Shown here: one piece after another, positions 50,019-60,262 of the stretch
Position numbering within the stretch: the stretch's first letter is position 1
Layout: each line of letters begins with the position of its first letter
Assembly (NCBI RefSeq): GCF_037265215.1
Contig: NZ_CP147737.1
Location: 4,124,001-4,188,000, forward strand
Origin: Xenorhabdus griffiniae
GTDB lineage: Bacteria > Pseudomonadota > Gammaproteobacteria > Enterobacterales > Enterobacteriaceae
Direction: 5' to 3'
DNA length: 64,000 nucleotides
Made by a program: the position numbers and the translations under genes
Notes under the pieces: model-generated
The model's input: the letters and a program-made list of their open reading frames with translations, nothing else
Databases searched by the model: none
What the model was told of the DNA's origin: nothing

Positions 50019-51914
50019 CTAAACTTCGATATCGATGGAATCACCCTTCTCTTGCAGCCAATTACGGCGATCTTCTGAACGTTTCTTCGCCAGAAGCATA
50101 TCCATGACTGAGAGGGTTTCTTGATAATTTTCATCGTCGATAGTCAATTGCACCAGACGGCGAGTATTAGGATCTAACGTGGTTTCACGCAACTGTATTG
50201 GGTTCATTTCACCCAACCCTTTAAAACGCTGAACGTTCGGTTTGCCCCGCTTGCGACTCAAACGATCCAGGATGGCGCTTTTTTCCCCTTCGTCCAGCGC
50301 ATAATGTACTTCTTTGCCGAGGTCGATGCGATATAGCGGCGGCATGGCCATATAAACATGTCCGCGTTTCACCAATGTCGGGAAATGACGGACAAACAAG
50401 GCGCACAGCAATGTTGCAATGTGTAATCCATCAGAGTCTGCGTCCGCCAGTATGCAGATTTTACCGTAGCGTAGCTGGCTTAGATCGTCACTATCCGGAT
50501 CAATACCAATCGCAACAGAAATATCATGAACTTCCTGCGAAGCCAGAACTTCATCCGAAGAGACTTCCCATGTATTCAGGATTTTTCCGCGCAGTGGCAT
50601 GATCGCCTGAAACTCACGATCACGAGCTTGTTTCGCAGAGCCTCCTGCGGAATCCCCTTCCACTAAAAACAATTCAGTAACATTGAGATCTTGCGCAGTA
50701 CAGTCTGCCAATTTACCCGGCAACGCAGGGCCATTGGTCAGCTTTTTGCGTACGACTTTCTTCGCCGCACGCATTCTACGCTGCGCACTGGCAATCGCCA
50801 TTTCAGCGAGTTGCTCCGCATCTTGAATATGCTGGTTCAGCCACAAGCTGAATGCATCTTTTACCACGCCAGAAACGAAAGCCGCAGACTGGCGAGAAGA
50901 AAGACGCTCTTTGGTTTGGCCGGCAAATTGCGGATCTTGCATTTTAAGCGATAACACGTAAGCACAGCGATCCCAGATATCATCGGCAGAGAGTTTAACT
51001 CCACGTGGTAATATATTGCGGAATTCGCAGAATTCACGCATGGCATCCAACAATCCCTGACGCAAGCCGTTAACATGGGTGCCGCCTTGTACCGTTGGGA
51101 TCAAGTTGACGTAGCTTTCCGTCAATAATTCTCCACCTTCCGGTAGCCAGAGCACGGCCCAATCAACCGCTTCCGTATCTCCACTTAATGTGCCGACAAA
51201 AGGGGCCTGTGGCAATGTTACCAGCCCGTTAACCGCTTCCAGCAGATAATCTGTCAACCCGTCGGCATAACACCATTTCTGCTCGGTATCGTTCAGTTTG
51301 TCCTTAAAAACAATCTCCACACCTGGGCACAACACCGCCTTGGCTTTTAGTAAATGCGTCAAGCGGGTGGCAGAAAAACGGGGCGTGTCGAAATAGCTTT
51401 CATCTGGCCAAAAATGGACACTCGTGCCGGTATTGCGTTTGCCACAACTGCCGATGACTTCCAATTCTTGTACTTTCTCACCATTTTCAAAGGCGATTTG
51501 GTGTACCTGACTGTTACGACGAACAGTCACTTCCACGCGCCTGGACAGGGCGTTGACCACCGAGATCCCAACTCCATGTAAGCCACCAGAGAATTGGTAA
51601 TTTTTATTGGAAAATTTTCCGCCCGCATGTAGGCGGGTCAAAATCAATTCAACAGCAGAAACTTTTTCTTCAGGATGGATATCAACCGGCATACCACGGC
51701 CATCATCTATCACTTCCAGAGACTGATCGCTGTGAAGGATTACTTCAATATGCTTCGCGTGACCAGCCAGAGCTTCGTCCACACTGTTATCGATCACTTC
51801 CTGTGCCAGATGGTTCGGGCGGGCTGTATCGGTATACATTCCGGGACGGCGACGAACTGGCTCCAGGCCACTGAGGACTTCAATGGCCTCTGCGTTGTAA
51901 CTAGATTGAGTCAT
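50019..51914 (-). CDS. parE: DNA topoisomerase IV subunit B
   Basis: 631 residues. GHKL ATPase domain (IDNSVDEALAGHAKH, DDGRGMPVDIHPEEK, GGLHGVGISVVNALS), transducer domain, then the TOPRIM domain with EGDSAGG and DADSDGLHI for metal binding. Partner of ParC. Confidence 0.99.
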   Translation of the reverse strand: MTQSSYNAEAIEVLSGLEPVRRRPGMYTDTARPNHLAQEVIDNSVDEALAGHAKHIEVILHSDQSLEVIDDGRGMPVDIHPEEKVSAVELILTRLHAGGKFSNKNYQFSGGLHGVGISVVNALSRRVEVTVRRNSQVHQIAFENGEKVQELEVIGSCGKRNTGTSVHFWPDESYFDTPRFSATRLTHLLKAKAVLCPGVEIVFKDKLNDTEQKWCYADGLTDYLLEAVNGLVTLPQAPFVGTLSGDTEAVDWAVLWLPEGGELLTESYVNLIPTVQGGTHVNGLRQGLLDAMREFCEFRNILPRGVKLSADDIWDRCAYVLSLKMQDPQFAGQTKERLSSRQSAAFVSGVVKDAFSLWLNQHIQDAEQLAEMAIASAQRRMRAAKKVVRKKLTNGPALPGKLADCTAQDLNVTELFLVEGDSAGGSAKQARDREFQAIMPLRGKILNTWEVSSDEVLASQEVHDISVAIGIDPDSDDLSQLRYGKICILADADSDGLHIATLLCALFVRHFPTLVKRGHVYMAMPPLYRIDLGKEVHYALDEGEKSAILDRLSRKRGKPNVQRFKGLGEMNPIQLRETTLDPNTRRLVQLTIDDENYQETLSVMDMLLAKKRSEDRRNWLQEKGDSIDIEV

Positions 51915-51987
51915 GTTGTAATTCTGTCGGTTGCTTCGTTATTAGAGGGCCAATCAGTATTGATATACTGTTGATAATACCAGTCGT

Positions 51988-52596
51988 TTACCTATTTTTG
52001 GCAATTTTTTTACTATTGCCACTGGTTAGCCCTAAGAAGTCAATGATTTGAGGGAAATAATATTCGAAGCCAATAAAAGCATGATTTCCACCAGATTCAA
52101 CCGTCTGTCGGCACTGCATCAGGTAAGCAACGGCTTGACGGTAATCAAGTACCTCATCCCCTGTTTGCTGCAATAACCAAATAAGATCCGGTGATTCCAG
52201 CGGGTCAATGTGCATCACTTTGAGATCATGTATATGGCTTGGTTTGAGAGTATAGCGCTCTTCGGTATAGGGATTCACGTTTTCCCCAAGATAATTCTGA
52301 AGCAAGTCGAAAGGACGTACCGCAGGATTGACAACCACGGCGGGCAAACCAAAGCACTGAGAAAGCCAGATAGCCAGATACCCCCCCAAAGAAGAACCCA
52401 CTAGTCCGATATTTTCACCAGCAAGTTCCATGACCAGCTCTTCCAGTAAGATGGCCGCATCTTCGGGGTAAGGGGGTAATTGCGGCACCAGCATGTCAAT
52501 TTCAGGATGCTGCTGGTGTAACCACGTTTTCAGCGCATTCGCTTTCGCTGATTGTGGGGAACTATTGAAACCATGTAAGTAGAGTAATGTCGACAT
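51988..52596 (-). CDS. yqiA: Esterase YqiA
   Basis: 202 residues from the ATG at 52596, which overlaps the cpdA stop. Small alpha/beta hydrolase (UPF0227) with nucleophile elbow GSSLGGY and a late GGNHAF holding the His. Active on short acyl esters in E. coli; natural substrate unknown. Confidence 0.95.
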   Translation of the reverse strand: MSTLLYLHGFNSSPQSAKANALKTWLHQQHPEIDMLVPQLPPYPEDAAILLEELVMELAGENIGLVGSSLGGYLAIWLSQCFGLPAVVVNPAVRPFDLLQNYLGENVNPYTEERYTLKPSHIHDLKVMHIDPLESPDLIWLLQQTGDEVLDYRQAVAYLMQCRQTVESGGNHAFIGFEYYFPQIIDFLGLTSGNSKKIAKNR

Positions 52597-53438
52597 TAAT
52601 ACCCGTCCGAATCTAAATCCGGGCAAAACTCGTTATTCTTAAGCCTGTGAACCTGTGTCTGCAATTGTGCTTCTTTATTATTGCCAGCCACAGACAGTTC
52701 GAGATAACGCCATCCCGGAGCCACTGTATCAAGCATAAAATTAGTACAATGTGGCTTAAATTGCACACAGGTTGATGGGGTTGCCATAACACGAATACCG
52801 TTCCATATGTCATCCACCTCTTGATGGATATGCCCACACAGTATAACTTTCACCTGGGTTTTGCCTTTCAAACATTCTGATAATTCGGGAGCATTACGCA
52901 AACTGTGTTGATCCAACCATGTGCATCCAGACGGAATCGGGTGATGGTGCAGCATAATTATTGCATGGCGATCACTGTGTTCATCCAGGCATTTTTTCAT
53001 CCACTCAAGCTGATAATCCGTCAACTCACCATGAGGAACACCTTGCACTTGACTGTCCAGCATAATCAACTGCCAATGCTGACCGATAAATATCTGCTTG
53101 GAAGGTGAAATGCCTGCTGCTGCCAACGTGTCAACCATCGCGGGTTGATAATCATGATTACCGGGTAACCAAACACAAGGTGCAGGTAAACGCGCAATGC
53201 CCTCAGCAAAATGCTGGTAAGCATTAATGGTCTGATCCTGTACCAAGTCACCTGTCGCAACGATCAAATCAATATCGAGATCTTGCTGCAAAATCATATC
53301 CAATACCGCATGATAACTGCGATAGGTATTGACTCCCAGCAATGAATCTCCCTTATTAGCAAAAAGGTGCGTGTCGGTAATTTGCAGTATTCTGGCTGTG
53401 GCGCCTTCTGCCACAGGTATTTCAAGCAGGCTTTCCAA
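52596..53438 (-). CDS. cpdA: 3',5'-cyclic-AMP phosphodiesterase
   Basis: 280 residues. Metallophosphoesterase that lowers cAMP. Motifs: [26 protein letters not shown], and HHHPIPSGC with LCGHIHQE, which complete the two-metal site. Part of nudF-(cpdA)-yqiA-parE order on the minus strand. Confidence 0.97.
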   Translation of the reverse strand: MESLLEIPVAEGATARILQITDTHLFANKGDSLLGVNTYRSYHAVLDMILQQDLDIDLIVATGDLVQDQTINAYQHFAEGIARLPAPCVWLPGNHDYQPAMVDTLAAAGISPSKQIFIGQHWQLIMLDSQVQGVPHGELTDYQLEWMKKCLDEHSDRHAIIMLHHHPIPSGCTWLDQHSLRNAPELSECLKGKTQVKVILCGHIHQEVDDIWNGIRVMATPSTCVQFKPHCTNFMLDTVAPGWRYLELSVAGNNKEAQLQTQVHRLKNNEFCPDLDSDGY

Positions 53439-53535
53439 AAGGTTTCCTTTTCCTGTCGATCATAAGGATGATTTTAACGTGTCTTGGTGCAAAAGATCTG
53501 CTGGCTGGGGCACACTTCCCGTTTTCCAACATAAA

Positions 53536-54177
53536 TTAGGAATGATTACCCAACCACTTTTTCCTAAGTTTTTCATGGTGCAATGCCAGCCACTGTATTG
53601 CAATAACTGAAGCCGCATTATCGATAATGCCCGCTTCTACCCATTGATAAGCCTGTTCACGACTCACAACCAGAACGCGAATATCTTCATGTTCACCTTC
53701 CAGACCGTGAACCCCTGACGCGGTGGCGGCATCGACTTCACCAACAAAGATATGCATACGCTCTGTCGTACCGCCAGGGCTGGAAAGATAACTTAATGCA
53801 GGCTGACAGCGCTTAACCTCAATTCCTGCTTCTTCTACGACTTCGCGACGGACGACTTGTTCAGCGTCTTCTCCCGCTTCGATCATGCCAGCAATCACTT
53901 CCAGCAACCACGGCGTATGACTGGTCTCAATCGCCGGAATTCGGATTTGTTCAATCAAAACAACTTCATCGCGCACCGGATCATAAGGCAATAAAACGCC
54001 GGCATGACCTCGCTCAAAAACCTCACGTTTAATGATTTCACTCCAACCACCGCGAAATAAGCGATGCCTGAATTGATATTCAGTCATGTTAAAAAAACCG
54101 CGGTAAAGCGTTTTTTGAGAAATCATTTCGACATCTTGTTTAGTAAAAGTATATGGCGAGACAAGATCTTTACTCAT
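53536..54177 (-). CDS. nudF: ADP-ribose pyrophosphatase
   Basis: 213 residues. Nudix enzyme splitting ADP-ribose and ADP-sugars. Nudix box GMIEAGEDAEQVVRREVVEE followed by AGI. N-terminal TLYRGFFNMTEYQFRHRLF and C-terminal DNAASVIAIQWLALHHE are typical. Divergent from tolC. Confidence 0.97.
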   Translation of the reverse strand: MSKDLVSPYTFTKQDVEMISQKTLYRGFFNMTEYQFRHRLFRGGWSEIIKREVFERGHAGVLLPYDPVRDEVVLIEQIRIPAIETSHTPWLLEVIAGMIEAGEDAEQVVRREVVEEAGIEVKRCQPALSYLSSPGGTTERMHIFVGEVDAATASGVHGLEGEHEDIRVLVVSREQAYQWVEAGIIDNAASVIAIQWLALHHEKLRKKWLGNHS

Positions 54178-54395
54178 AAAATCACCTGATTAGTTTTTAA
54201 AATTTCCTATTATTAAAAGGTATTTTTTCATATTGATCTAAATAAATTCATTTTGATGATACAAACAAGCAGAAAAATGAGGCAATATGGCACAAACAGC
54301 CACCCTACCCTGCTGGCATTCTCTGCTAGAATCTGTGGTATTAGTTTTTATGCAGAGGCAACTTAAGCAAAATAGCTGCACAACAAGGAACGCAA

Positions 54396-55760
54396 ATGAA
54401 AAAATTGCTCTCTCTTTTTATCGCTATGAATCTGGTAGGTTTTAGTACTTCAAGCCATGCTGCGGATTTACTCCAAATTTATCAGCAGGCAAAAGAAACA
54501 AACCCTGAATTGCTTAAGGCACAGGCCGACCGTAATTCAGTAGTTGAAAAGATTAATCAAGCTCGTAGCTCTTTATTGCCCCAATTAGGTCTGAATGCGG
54601 GTGTCAATTATGGCAAGGGTTTTCGCGATGCCAGAAATTCAGAATCTCATGGCACAAATGCGAGTCTGCAACTGACGCAAACCATTTTTGATATGGCAAA
54701 ATGGAATCAGCTGAATCAAGCAGAGAAAAATGCGGGTATTGAAGACATCAAATATCAAGCAGCTCAACAGCAATTAATCCTCAACACTGCACAAGCCTAT
54801 TTTGACGTTCTGAATAAAATTGATACATTGACATTTACCGAAGCGCAAAAAGCTTCATTGTACCGTCAACTGGATCAAACCACTCAGCGTTTTAATGTCG
54901 GTCTGGTTGCCATTACTGACGTGCAGAATGCCCGCGCTCAATATGACTCGATTCTGGCAACCGAAGTTTCTGATCGCAACAATCTGGAAAATGCGCTGGA
55001 AAAACTGCGTATGATTACAGGCAATTACTACCCACAGTTGGCTGCACTAAATATTGATCTGTTCAAAACCAAACAACCAAAATCAGGTGATAAAGTGCTC
55101 AAAGAAGCAGAAGTCCGTAACCTGAACCTGCTGTCAGCCCGCTTAATGCAAGATCTAAGACGCGAACAAATCAAAGAAATGCAGACAGGCTATATGCCAA
55201 CGGTTAATTTAAGCGCAGATACAAGTATTTCTAACGATCATACGCGCGGAAATAAACGAATGGACGAATATAGAGGCGGCAATAGCGTTAAGCTTTCTTT
55301 GAGTTTACCGCTGTTCAGTGGTGGAGCGACCTATTCTCAAGTAGAGCAAGCGAAATATAATTTTGTCAGCGCTAGTCAGGACTTGGAAAATACGTATCGT
55401 AAAGTCACACAAGAAGTGCATTCTTCTACCAATAACATTGCTGCTGCTATCAGTAGTGTTGACGCCAACAAGCAAGCGGTACTCTCTGCGCAAAGTTCAT
55501 TGGACTCAATGGAAGCCGGTTATCAGGTAGGAACCCGCACAATCGTCGATGTGCTGGATTCGACAACTAAACTTTATCAAGCCAAGCAGAATCTGTCTAA
55601 AGCACGTTACGACTATTTGCTTTCCCTGTTACAAAATAAACAGGCACGCGGCGTTTTGAATGAAAATGATTTGATAGAGTTGAATAAGATGCTAGGCGCG
55701 CAGATCTCAACCTCTGCCAGCAATATCATTAAAGAGATGAAAACACCATCAATTCGCTGA
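54396..55760 (+). CDS. tolC: Outer-membrane efflux channel TolC
   Basis: 454 residues: signal peptide ending SHAAD at residue 23, then two structural repeats of long helices and strands (LLQIYQQAKETNPELLKAQA; YQVGTRTIVDVLDSTTKLYQ). Trimer serving tripartite pumps and type I secretion. The C-terminal tail is shorter than in E. coli. A strong terminator follows. Confidence 0.98.
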   Translation: MKKLLSLFIAMNLVGFSTSSHAADLLQIYQQAKETNPELLKAQADRNSVVEKINQARSSLLPQLGLNAGVNYGKGFRDARNSESHGTNASLQLTQTIFDMAKWNQLNQAEKNAGIEDIKYQAAQQQLILNTAQAYFDVLNKIDTLTFTEAQKASLYRQLDQTTQRFNVGLVAITDVQNARAQYDSILATEVSDRNNLENALEKLRMITGNYYPQLAALNIDLFKTKQPKSGDKVLKEAEVRNLNLLSARLMQDLRREQIKEMQTGYMPTVNLSADTSISNDHTRGNKRMDEYRGGNSVKLSLSLPLFSGGATYSQVEQAKYNFVSASQDLENTYRKVTQEVHSSTNNIAAAISSVDANKQAVLSAQSSLDSMEAGYQVGTRTIVDVLDSTTKLYQAKQNLSKARYDYLLSLLQNKQARGVLNENDLIELNKMLGAQISTSASNIIKEMKTPSIR

Positions 55761-55820
55761 ATTAATGCACTATCGTTCTCCATTGAAAAACGTTATATTA
55801 AAAACGCTATACTAATAGAA

Positions 55821-55851
55821 AACAGCCCGCAATTTCTCGGGCTGTTTTTTA
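55821..55851 (+). terminator. Terminator of tolC
   Basis: AACAGCCCG, eight-base loop, CGGGCTGTTTTTT: a classic intrinsic terminator. Confidence 0.93.
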
Positions 55852-55946
55852 GCACATCCCTGAGAGCCGTTCCCATTGAACACAATAAAATGGGGTAAGG
55901 CTCTTAATCTTAATCAGAGACCTTCAAGATGGATGCCCCTATGACA

Positions 55947-56621
55947 ATGAAACGGACAAAAGAGATAAACCGCGATTCTTTCCGTAAAACGTGGAGAAGC
56001 TATCGCCTGACACCTGTCGCGCTTGCTGTCAGTGCTGTTTTTATGCTTGCTGCCTGTGAACAAAATGATGAAACGGTATCACTTTATACGAATGCCGATG
56101 AGTGCTCCCAGGCGAATCCTTCTCAAAGCGAACAATGCAAAACTGCTTACAACAACGCCCTGAAAGAAGCGGAAAAAACCGCACCGAAATATGCGACTCG
56201 CGAAGAGTGTGTGGCTGAATTCGGTGAACAACAATGTACGCAAACCCCAGCTCAGGCGGGTGTCGGTCAGCAAGCTCAGGCACAAAACAGTAGCGGCAGT
56301 TTCTGGATGCCTTTGATGGCAGGCTATATGATGGGGCGCTTAATGGGCGGTAGCTCTGCACCATCACAACCGCTGTTCACATCACAATCGGCTTCCAGCC
56401 CAGCAAATGGTAAGTTTGTCGATGCAACAGGTAAAAGCTATGGCCCTGCCACCGCAGGTGGTCGCAGCATGACCGTGCCAAAAACGGCGATGGCGCCAAA
56501 ACCTGCAACCACAACCACGATTACCCGTGGTGGGTTCGGTGAATCCGTGGCGAAACAATCTGCCATGCAGCGTTCATCTGCCAGCTCAAGTTCCAGTTCT
56601 TCCCGTTCGATGGGTGGTTAA
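55947..56621 (+). CDS. ygiB: YgiB family lipoprotein (DUF1190)
   Basis: 224 residues by the family start [12 protein letters not shown]; in-frame ATGs at 55929 and 55941 are possible and no binding site decides. N-terminal hydrophobic segment ends in a lipobox-like LAAC. Family blocks: [50 protein letters not shown] and the Ser-rich end. Function unknown; always next to ygiC. Confidence 0.88.
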   Translation: MKRTKEINRDSFRKTWRSYRLTPVALAVSAVFMLAACEQNDETVSLYTNADECSQANPSQSEQCKTAYNNALKEAEKTAPKYATREECVAEFGEQQCTQTPAQAGVGQQAQAQNSSGSFWMPLMAGYMMGRLMGGSSAPSQPLFTSQSASSPANGKFVDATGKSYGPATAGGRSMTVPKTAMAPKPATTTTITRGGFGESVAKQSAMQRSSASSSSSSSRSMGG

Positions 56622-56627
56622 GCAAAG

Positions 56628-57788
56628 ATGAAACGCATTGGTATTACCGAACGCCCGGATTGGCGCGAAAAAGCAGCAGAGTTTGGTTTTAATTTTCACA
56701 CCATGTATGGTCAGCCTTACTGGAGTGAAGATGCTTATTACCAGTTCACCCTGGATCAAATTGAAGAAATTGAAGATGTAACGGCAGAACTGCACCAAAT
56801 GTGTTTGCAGGTTGTGGAAAAAGTGGTCGATAGTGAAGAGTTGCTGACTAAATTCCAGATCCCAAAACACTGTTGGGAATTTATCCGTTCTTCATGGGTA
56901 ACCAGCCAACCTTCACTCTATTCCCGTCTGGATTTGGCTTATGATGGCAAAAATCCCCCAAAATTACTGGAAAACAACGCCGATACCCCAACGTCACTGT
57001 ATGAATCAGCTTTCTTTCAGTGGATCTGGCTGGAAGACCAGATGAATGCCGGTAATTTGCCGTCAAACGCCGATCAGTTCAACAGCCTGCAAGAAAAGCT
57101 GATTGAACGTTTTGCACAGTTACGTGAAAAACATGGGTTTGGCCTGCTGCACATGGCCTGCTGTCAGGATACTGAAGAAGATCGTGGCACCATCCAATAT
57201 TTGCAGGATTGTGCTGCGGAAGCCGGTATTCCTACCGAATTCCTGTTTATTGAGGATATCGGGTTGGGTGAGAAAGGGCAGTTTACTGACTTGCAGGATC
57301 AAGTGATCAGTAACCTATTTAAGCTGTACCCGTGGGAATTTATGCTGCGTGAGATGTTTTCCACCAAGCTGGCTGATGCGGGCGTCCGTTGGCTGGAGCC
57401 AGCATGGAAAAGCATTATCTCCAACAAAGCACTGCTGCCAATGCTGTGGAAAATGTTCCCAAATCATCCTAACTTGTTGCCTGCCTATTTTGCGGATGAA
57501 CGCCCTTCAGACATGAACAGCTATGTCATTAAGCCACTGTTCTCCCGTGAAGGTGCCAATATTCGCATCATTGAAAACGGCCAAGAAATCGCCAGTGCGG
57601 ATGGCCCTTATGGGAAAGAAGGCATGATTATCCAACAGTTCCACGCATTGCCAAAATTTGAGGGTAACTATGCGCTGGTCGGTAGCTGGTTAGTGGATGA
57701 TCAATCTGCGGGTATCTGTATCCGTGAAGACCGAGAATTAATTACTCAAGATCTGTCACGCTTCTACCCGCATATTATTTTGGATTGA
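56628..57788 (+). CDS. ygiC: YgiC, glutathionylspermidine synthase-like ATP-grasp protein
   Basis: 386 residues. Family: C-terminal amidase-free synthetase part of glutathionylspermidine synthase (ATP-grasp). Seen: [39 protein letters not shown] and [15 protein letters not shown], with the nucleotide-binding Lys. Such stand-alone proteins act as peptide-forming ligases, but the true substrate is not established. Starts six bases after ygiB; operon. Confidence 0.93.
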   Translation: MKRIGITERPDWREKAAEFGFNFHTMYGQPYWSEDAYYQFTLDQIEEIEDVTAELHQMCLQVVEKVVDSEELLTKFQIPKHCWEFIRSSWVTSQPSLYSRLDLAYDGKNPPKLLENNADTPTSLYESAFFQWIWLEDQMNAGNLPSNADQFNSLQEKLIERFAQLREKHGFGLLHMACCQDTEEDRGTIQYLQDCAAEAGIPTEFLFIEDIGLGEKGQFTDLQDQVISNLFKLYPWEFMLREMFSTKLADAGVRWLEPAWKSIISNKALLPMLWKMFPNHPNLLPAYFADERPSDMNSYVIKPLFSREGANIRIIENGQEIASADGPYGKEGMIIQQFHALPKFEGNYALVGSWLVDDQSAGICIREDRELITQDLSRFYPHIILD

Positions 57789-57793
57789 TTCAA

Positions 57794-58570
57794 TCAGCCA
57801 AGCTGAATCGATAACATACTTAAAGAGCCGTCTTCAATTCCTTCAACGGGTGTTGAAATTGGCTCTTTTTTATTCCATGTCCCCATCACATACAGCAATG
57901 GCAAAAAATGTTCTGGTGTTGGGTTAGATAATTGACCATCTTCCCTGTCCAAAGCATTAAACAAAGGATGAGGCTCTTCCAGGCTGGTTAAACTTTCACG
58001 CACAAACTGCTCAAAAGAGCTGGCCCAAGGAAAAGGCTCTGCCCCCAGTTTTGCGGCCGGCAGGTTATGCACAATATTTCCACTCCCCAGGATTAAGACG
58101 CCTTCGTCTCGCAATAAAGTTAATTTTTTACCTATTTCATAATGAAAAGAAGCTGGTTGATTACGATCCATGCTCAATTGGACAACCGGAATATCGGCAT
58201 CAGGATACATTTTTGCCAATATCCCCCAAGAGCCATGATCCAATCCCCATTGTTCAAAATCAGTCTCAACCTCAATCGGTTCAAGGATATCCTGTACCAA
58301 TACAGCCAGTTCAGGAAATCCCTTAGCCGGATACTGTTTTTCATGCAATTCTCTGGGAAAATTACCAAAATCGTGGATAGTTCGGGGCCGTGCCATCGTT
58401 GTCACGGCTGTACCCTTCGTGTACCAGTGCGCAGAAATAACCAAAATCGCCCTTGGCCTGGATAATTTCTTCCCCAGTTCAAACCAGGCACGTGAGTAAC
58501 AGTTATTTTCAATAGCATTCATTGGGCTGCCATGACCAATGAATAGAGCAGGCATTCTCAGGAGACTCAT
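57794..58570 (-). CDS. ygiD: 4,5-DOPA dioxygenase extradiol-like protein
   Basis: 258 residues of the LigB superfamily, zinc/iron-dependent ring opening. Metal ligands are likely in IGHGSPMNAIE, VISAHWYTKG and GSGNIVHNLP. Converges on ygiC with five bases between stops; the ygiC terminator lies within its 3' end. Confidence 0.93.
   Translation of the reverse strand: MSLLRMPALFIGHGSPMNAIENNCYSRAWFELGKKLSRPRAILVISAHWYTKGTAVTTMARPRTIHDFGNFPRELHEKQYPAKGFPELAVLVQDILEPIEVETDFEQWGLDHGSWGILAKMYPDADIPVVQLSMDRNQPASFHYEIGKKLTLLRDEGVLILGSGNIVHNLPAAKLGAEPFPWASSFEQFVRESLTSLEEPHPLFNALDREDGQLSNPTPEHFLPLLYVMGTWNKKEPISTPVEGIEDGSLSMLSIQLG
57822..57871 (+). terminator. ygiC terminator inside the ygiD 3' coding end
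   Basis: AAAGAGCC pairs with GGCTCTTTTTT; an inner TTCAAC / GTTGAA stem shortens the loop. The plus-strand T tract points to termination of ygiBC within the coding sequence of ygiD. Confidence 0.75.
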
Positions 58571-58700
58571 TTTCGCCCCTTATACAACAAATTGAACATT
58601 CGAATAATGAATTCGGATTATGACAAAAAAATTATGACAGGATTAGGACATTCCTTCCTTGAATATCGTCAATCAAAAATGATGGAATGCCTTAGAAATA

Positions 58701-58736
58701 TTGAAAGGCTACAGGGTGTGGACTGTAGCCTTTCAA
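58701..58736. terminator. Long hairpin between ygiD and ribB
   Basis: Perfect 14-bp stem TTGAAAGGCTACAG / CTGTAGCCTTTCAA with an eight-base loop. It lies downstream of ribB on the minus strand, about 50 bases after its stop; with TTTC in the stem it can act as a ribB terminator. Confidence 0.65.
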
Positions 58737-58786
58737 AGTACATGCGTATGTCTTCCAGTATTATTTAGGGACTCTTTTAAAACCCG

Positions 58787-59440
58787 TTAGCTGGCTACCT
58801 TTGCCATGTTTAAACGGTAATCTACCAAATCTTCAATCGTGACTACCGGCATATTATGTCGCTTTGCGAATTCAATCACTTCAGGAGCTCGAGCCATTGA
58901 TCCATCGTCATTCGTCAATTCACATAACACTCCTGCTGGTTTGAACCCCGCCATTTTAACCAAATCAATAGTCGCTTCGGTATGACCGCGACGGGTTAAA
59001 ACCCCTCCCGATTGCGCGCGCAGAGGAAAGACGTGTCCAGGTCGGCTCAGATCACTGGGTTGTGCATCATCGGCAATAGCGGCCTGGATCGTGGTGATGC
59101 GATCTGCCGCAGATACCCCTGTTGTCACGCCTTGTGCGGCTTCAATTGAGACGGTGAAAGCGGTTTGATATTGGCTTGAATTGTTTTCCACCATCATGGG
59201 CAGTTTTAACTGCTGACGGCGCTCTTCGGTCAAGCACAGGCAAACAATTCCACTGCCGTGGCGGATAGTTAATGCCATTTGCTCTACCGTCATTGTTTCG
59301 GCGGCGAAAATCATGTCACCTTCATTTTCACGGTTTTCGTCATCCAGTACCATCACGCCTTGACCTGCACGCAAAGCAGCAAGCGCACGTTCAACACGTT
59401 CAAATGGCGTCCCATATGAGGAAAGTAGCGTCTGATTCAT
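58787..59440 (-). CDS. ribB: 3,4-dihydroxy-2-butanone-4-phosphate synthase
   Basis: 217 residues. Converts ribulose-5-phosphate to the four-carbon riboflavin precursor. Metal/acid site [16 protein letters not shown], then [11 protein letters not shown] and [14 protein letters not shown]. Ribosome binding site AGAGG. Preceded by an FMN riboswitch. Confidence 0.98.
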   Translation of the reverse strand: MNQTLLSSYGTPFERVERALAALRAGQGVMVLDDENRENEGDMIFAAETMTVEQMALTIRHGSGIVCLCLTEERRQQLKLPMMVENNSSQYQTAFTVSIEAAQGVTTGVSAADRITTIQAAIADDAQPSDLSRPGHVFPLRAQSGGVLTRRGHTEATIDLVKMAGFKPAGVLCELTNDDGSMARAPEVIEFAKRHNMPVVTIEDLVDYRLNMAKVAS

Positions 59441-59564
59441 GGTAAAGAAACCTCTTTAAATGTATGGATTACCAGAATCAGGGCAATTTTGAGGAGTTCG
59501 TGCTGCGCAAAAATATGGCAACAGAAACAACAGACGAGCGCAAGCACTCGATTGATGCTGTTAT
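59441..59564 (-). promoter_or_regulatory. ribB leader after the aptamer
   Basis: 124 bases between aptamer and start codon with no gene; expected to hold the expression platform. No strong terminator stem with T tract was seen, so control may be by hiding the ribosome binding site (AGAGG near 59450). Confidence 0.4.
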
Positions 59565-59738
59565 TCTCTCCCATCCGGACTATCACCGTCGGCTCCAGAA
59601 TCACACTGGATCTGCTGACCTCTGTTTTACCCCAAAACAACAAAGGGATAATGACAAACAGAGCGCTCGCGGGCTGCATAAAATGATTATTCGACATTTT
59701 ACGTTACCGCCGGTAGGGACTTTCACCCTGCCCTGAGA
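59565..59738 (-). promoter_or_regulatory. FMN riboswitch (RFN element) of ribB
   Basis: On the minus strand: CAGGGCAGGGTGAAAGTCCC, TACCGGCGGTAA, then the variable arm with AGCCCGCGAGCG, then GGTCAGCAGATCCAGTGTGA, CCGACGGTGATAGTCCGGAT. This is the complete aptamer in conserved order, about 125 bases before ribB. FMN binding should reduce ribB expression. Confidence 0.93.
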
Positions 59739-59900
59739 TAAACAATTTCACTATAGCGCTAATAATCGGCAGGAGCAATCAACAAAATCAAATATGAAAC
59801 CTGGCTCGCAATCATTTAAGCTTTCGTCATAAGGGTATTAAAATAGTGCCAATACCGTTACGCTATAAAACATCATTACATTATATAAAGGATGATCATC

Positions 59901-60176
59901 ATGCTCGATCCAAAGAAAATTGAACAAATTGCTCGCCAACTCCACAACGCCATGCCAAAAGGTGTCAAAGAATTTGGCGATGATGTGGAAAAAAAATTGC
60001 GTGCTGTTCTGCAATCCCAGTTGAGCAAGTTGGATCTTGTTAACCGCGAAGAATTTGATGTACAGACACAAGTCTTGTTGCGCACCCGTGAAAAACTGGC
60101 CGCAATGGAACAACGCCTGAATGAATTGGAAGCTCACCTTGAAGAAACAGGTAAGAAAACACAGCAGGCTGAATAA
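59901..60176 (+). CDS. ubiK: Ubiquinone biosynthesis accessory factor UbiK
   Basis: 91 residues from the ATG at 59901 ([20 protein letters not shown]); the frame has an ATG nine bases earlier. Amphipathic N-terminal helix plus C-terminal coiled coil ([20 protein letters not shown]), BMFP family. Trimer that binds UbiJ and membranes for aerobic ubiquinone synthesis. Confidence 0.95.
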   Translation: MLDPKKIEQIARQLHNAMPKGVKEFGDDVEKKLRAVLQSQLSKLDLVNREEFDVQTQVLLRTREKLAAMEQRLNELEAHLEETGKKTQQAE

Positions 60177-60220
60177 TGTGGCAAGAGAGAATGCCATGAA
60201 GACAATTGTGTGAGGTGATA

Positions 60221-60249
60221 TGCCGCTATGCCCCAAAAGCATAACGGCA
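60221..60249. terminator. Hairpin between convergent ubiK and hldE
   Basis: TGCCGCTATGC, loop CCCAAAA, GCATAACGGCA; ten of eleven pairs. No T tract, likely bidirectional weak terminator. Confidence 0.5.
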
Positions 60250-60262
60250 CATGATGCCAAAC

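Noticed and set aside
59437..59736. Protein frames on both strands within the ribB leader
   Set aside because: The region is a complete FMN riboswitch; the frames are incidental.
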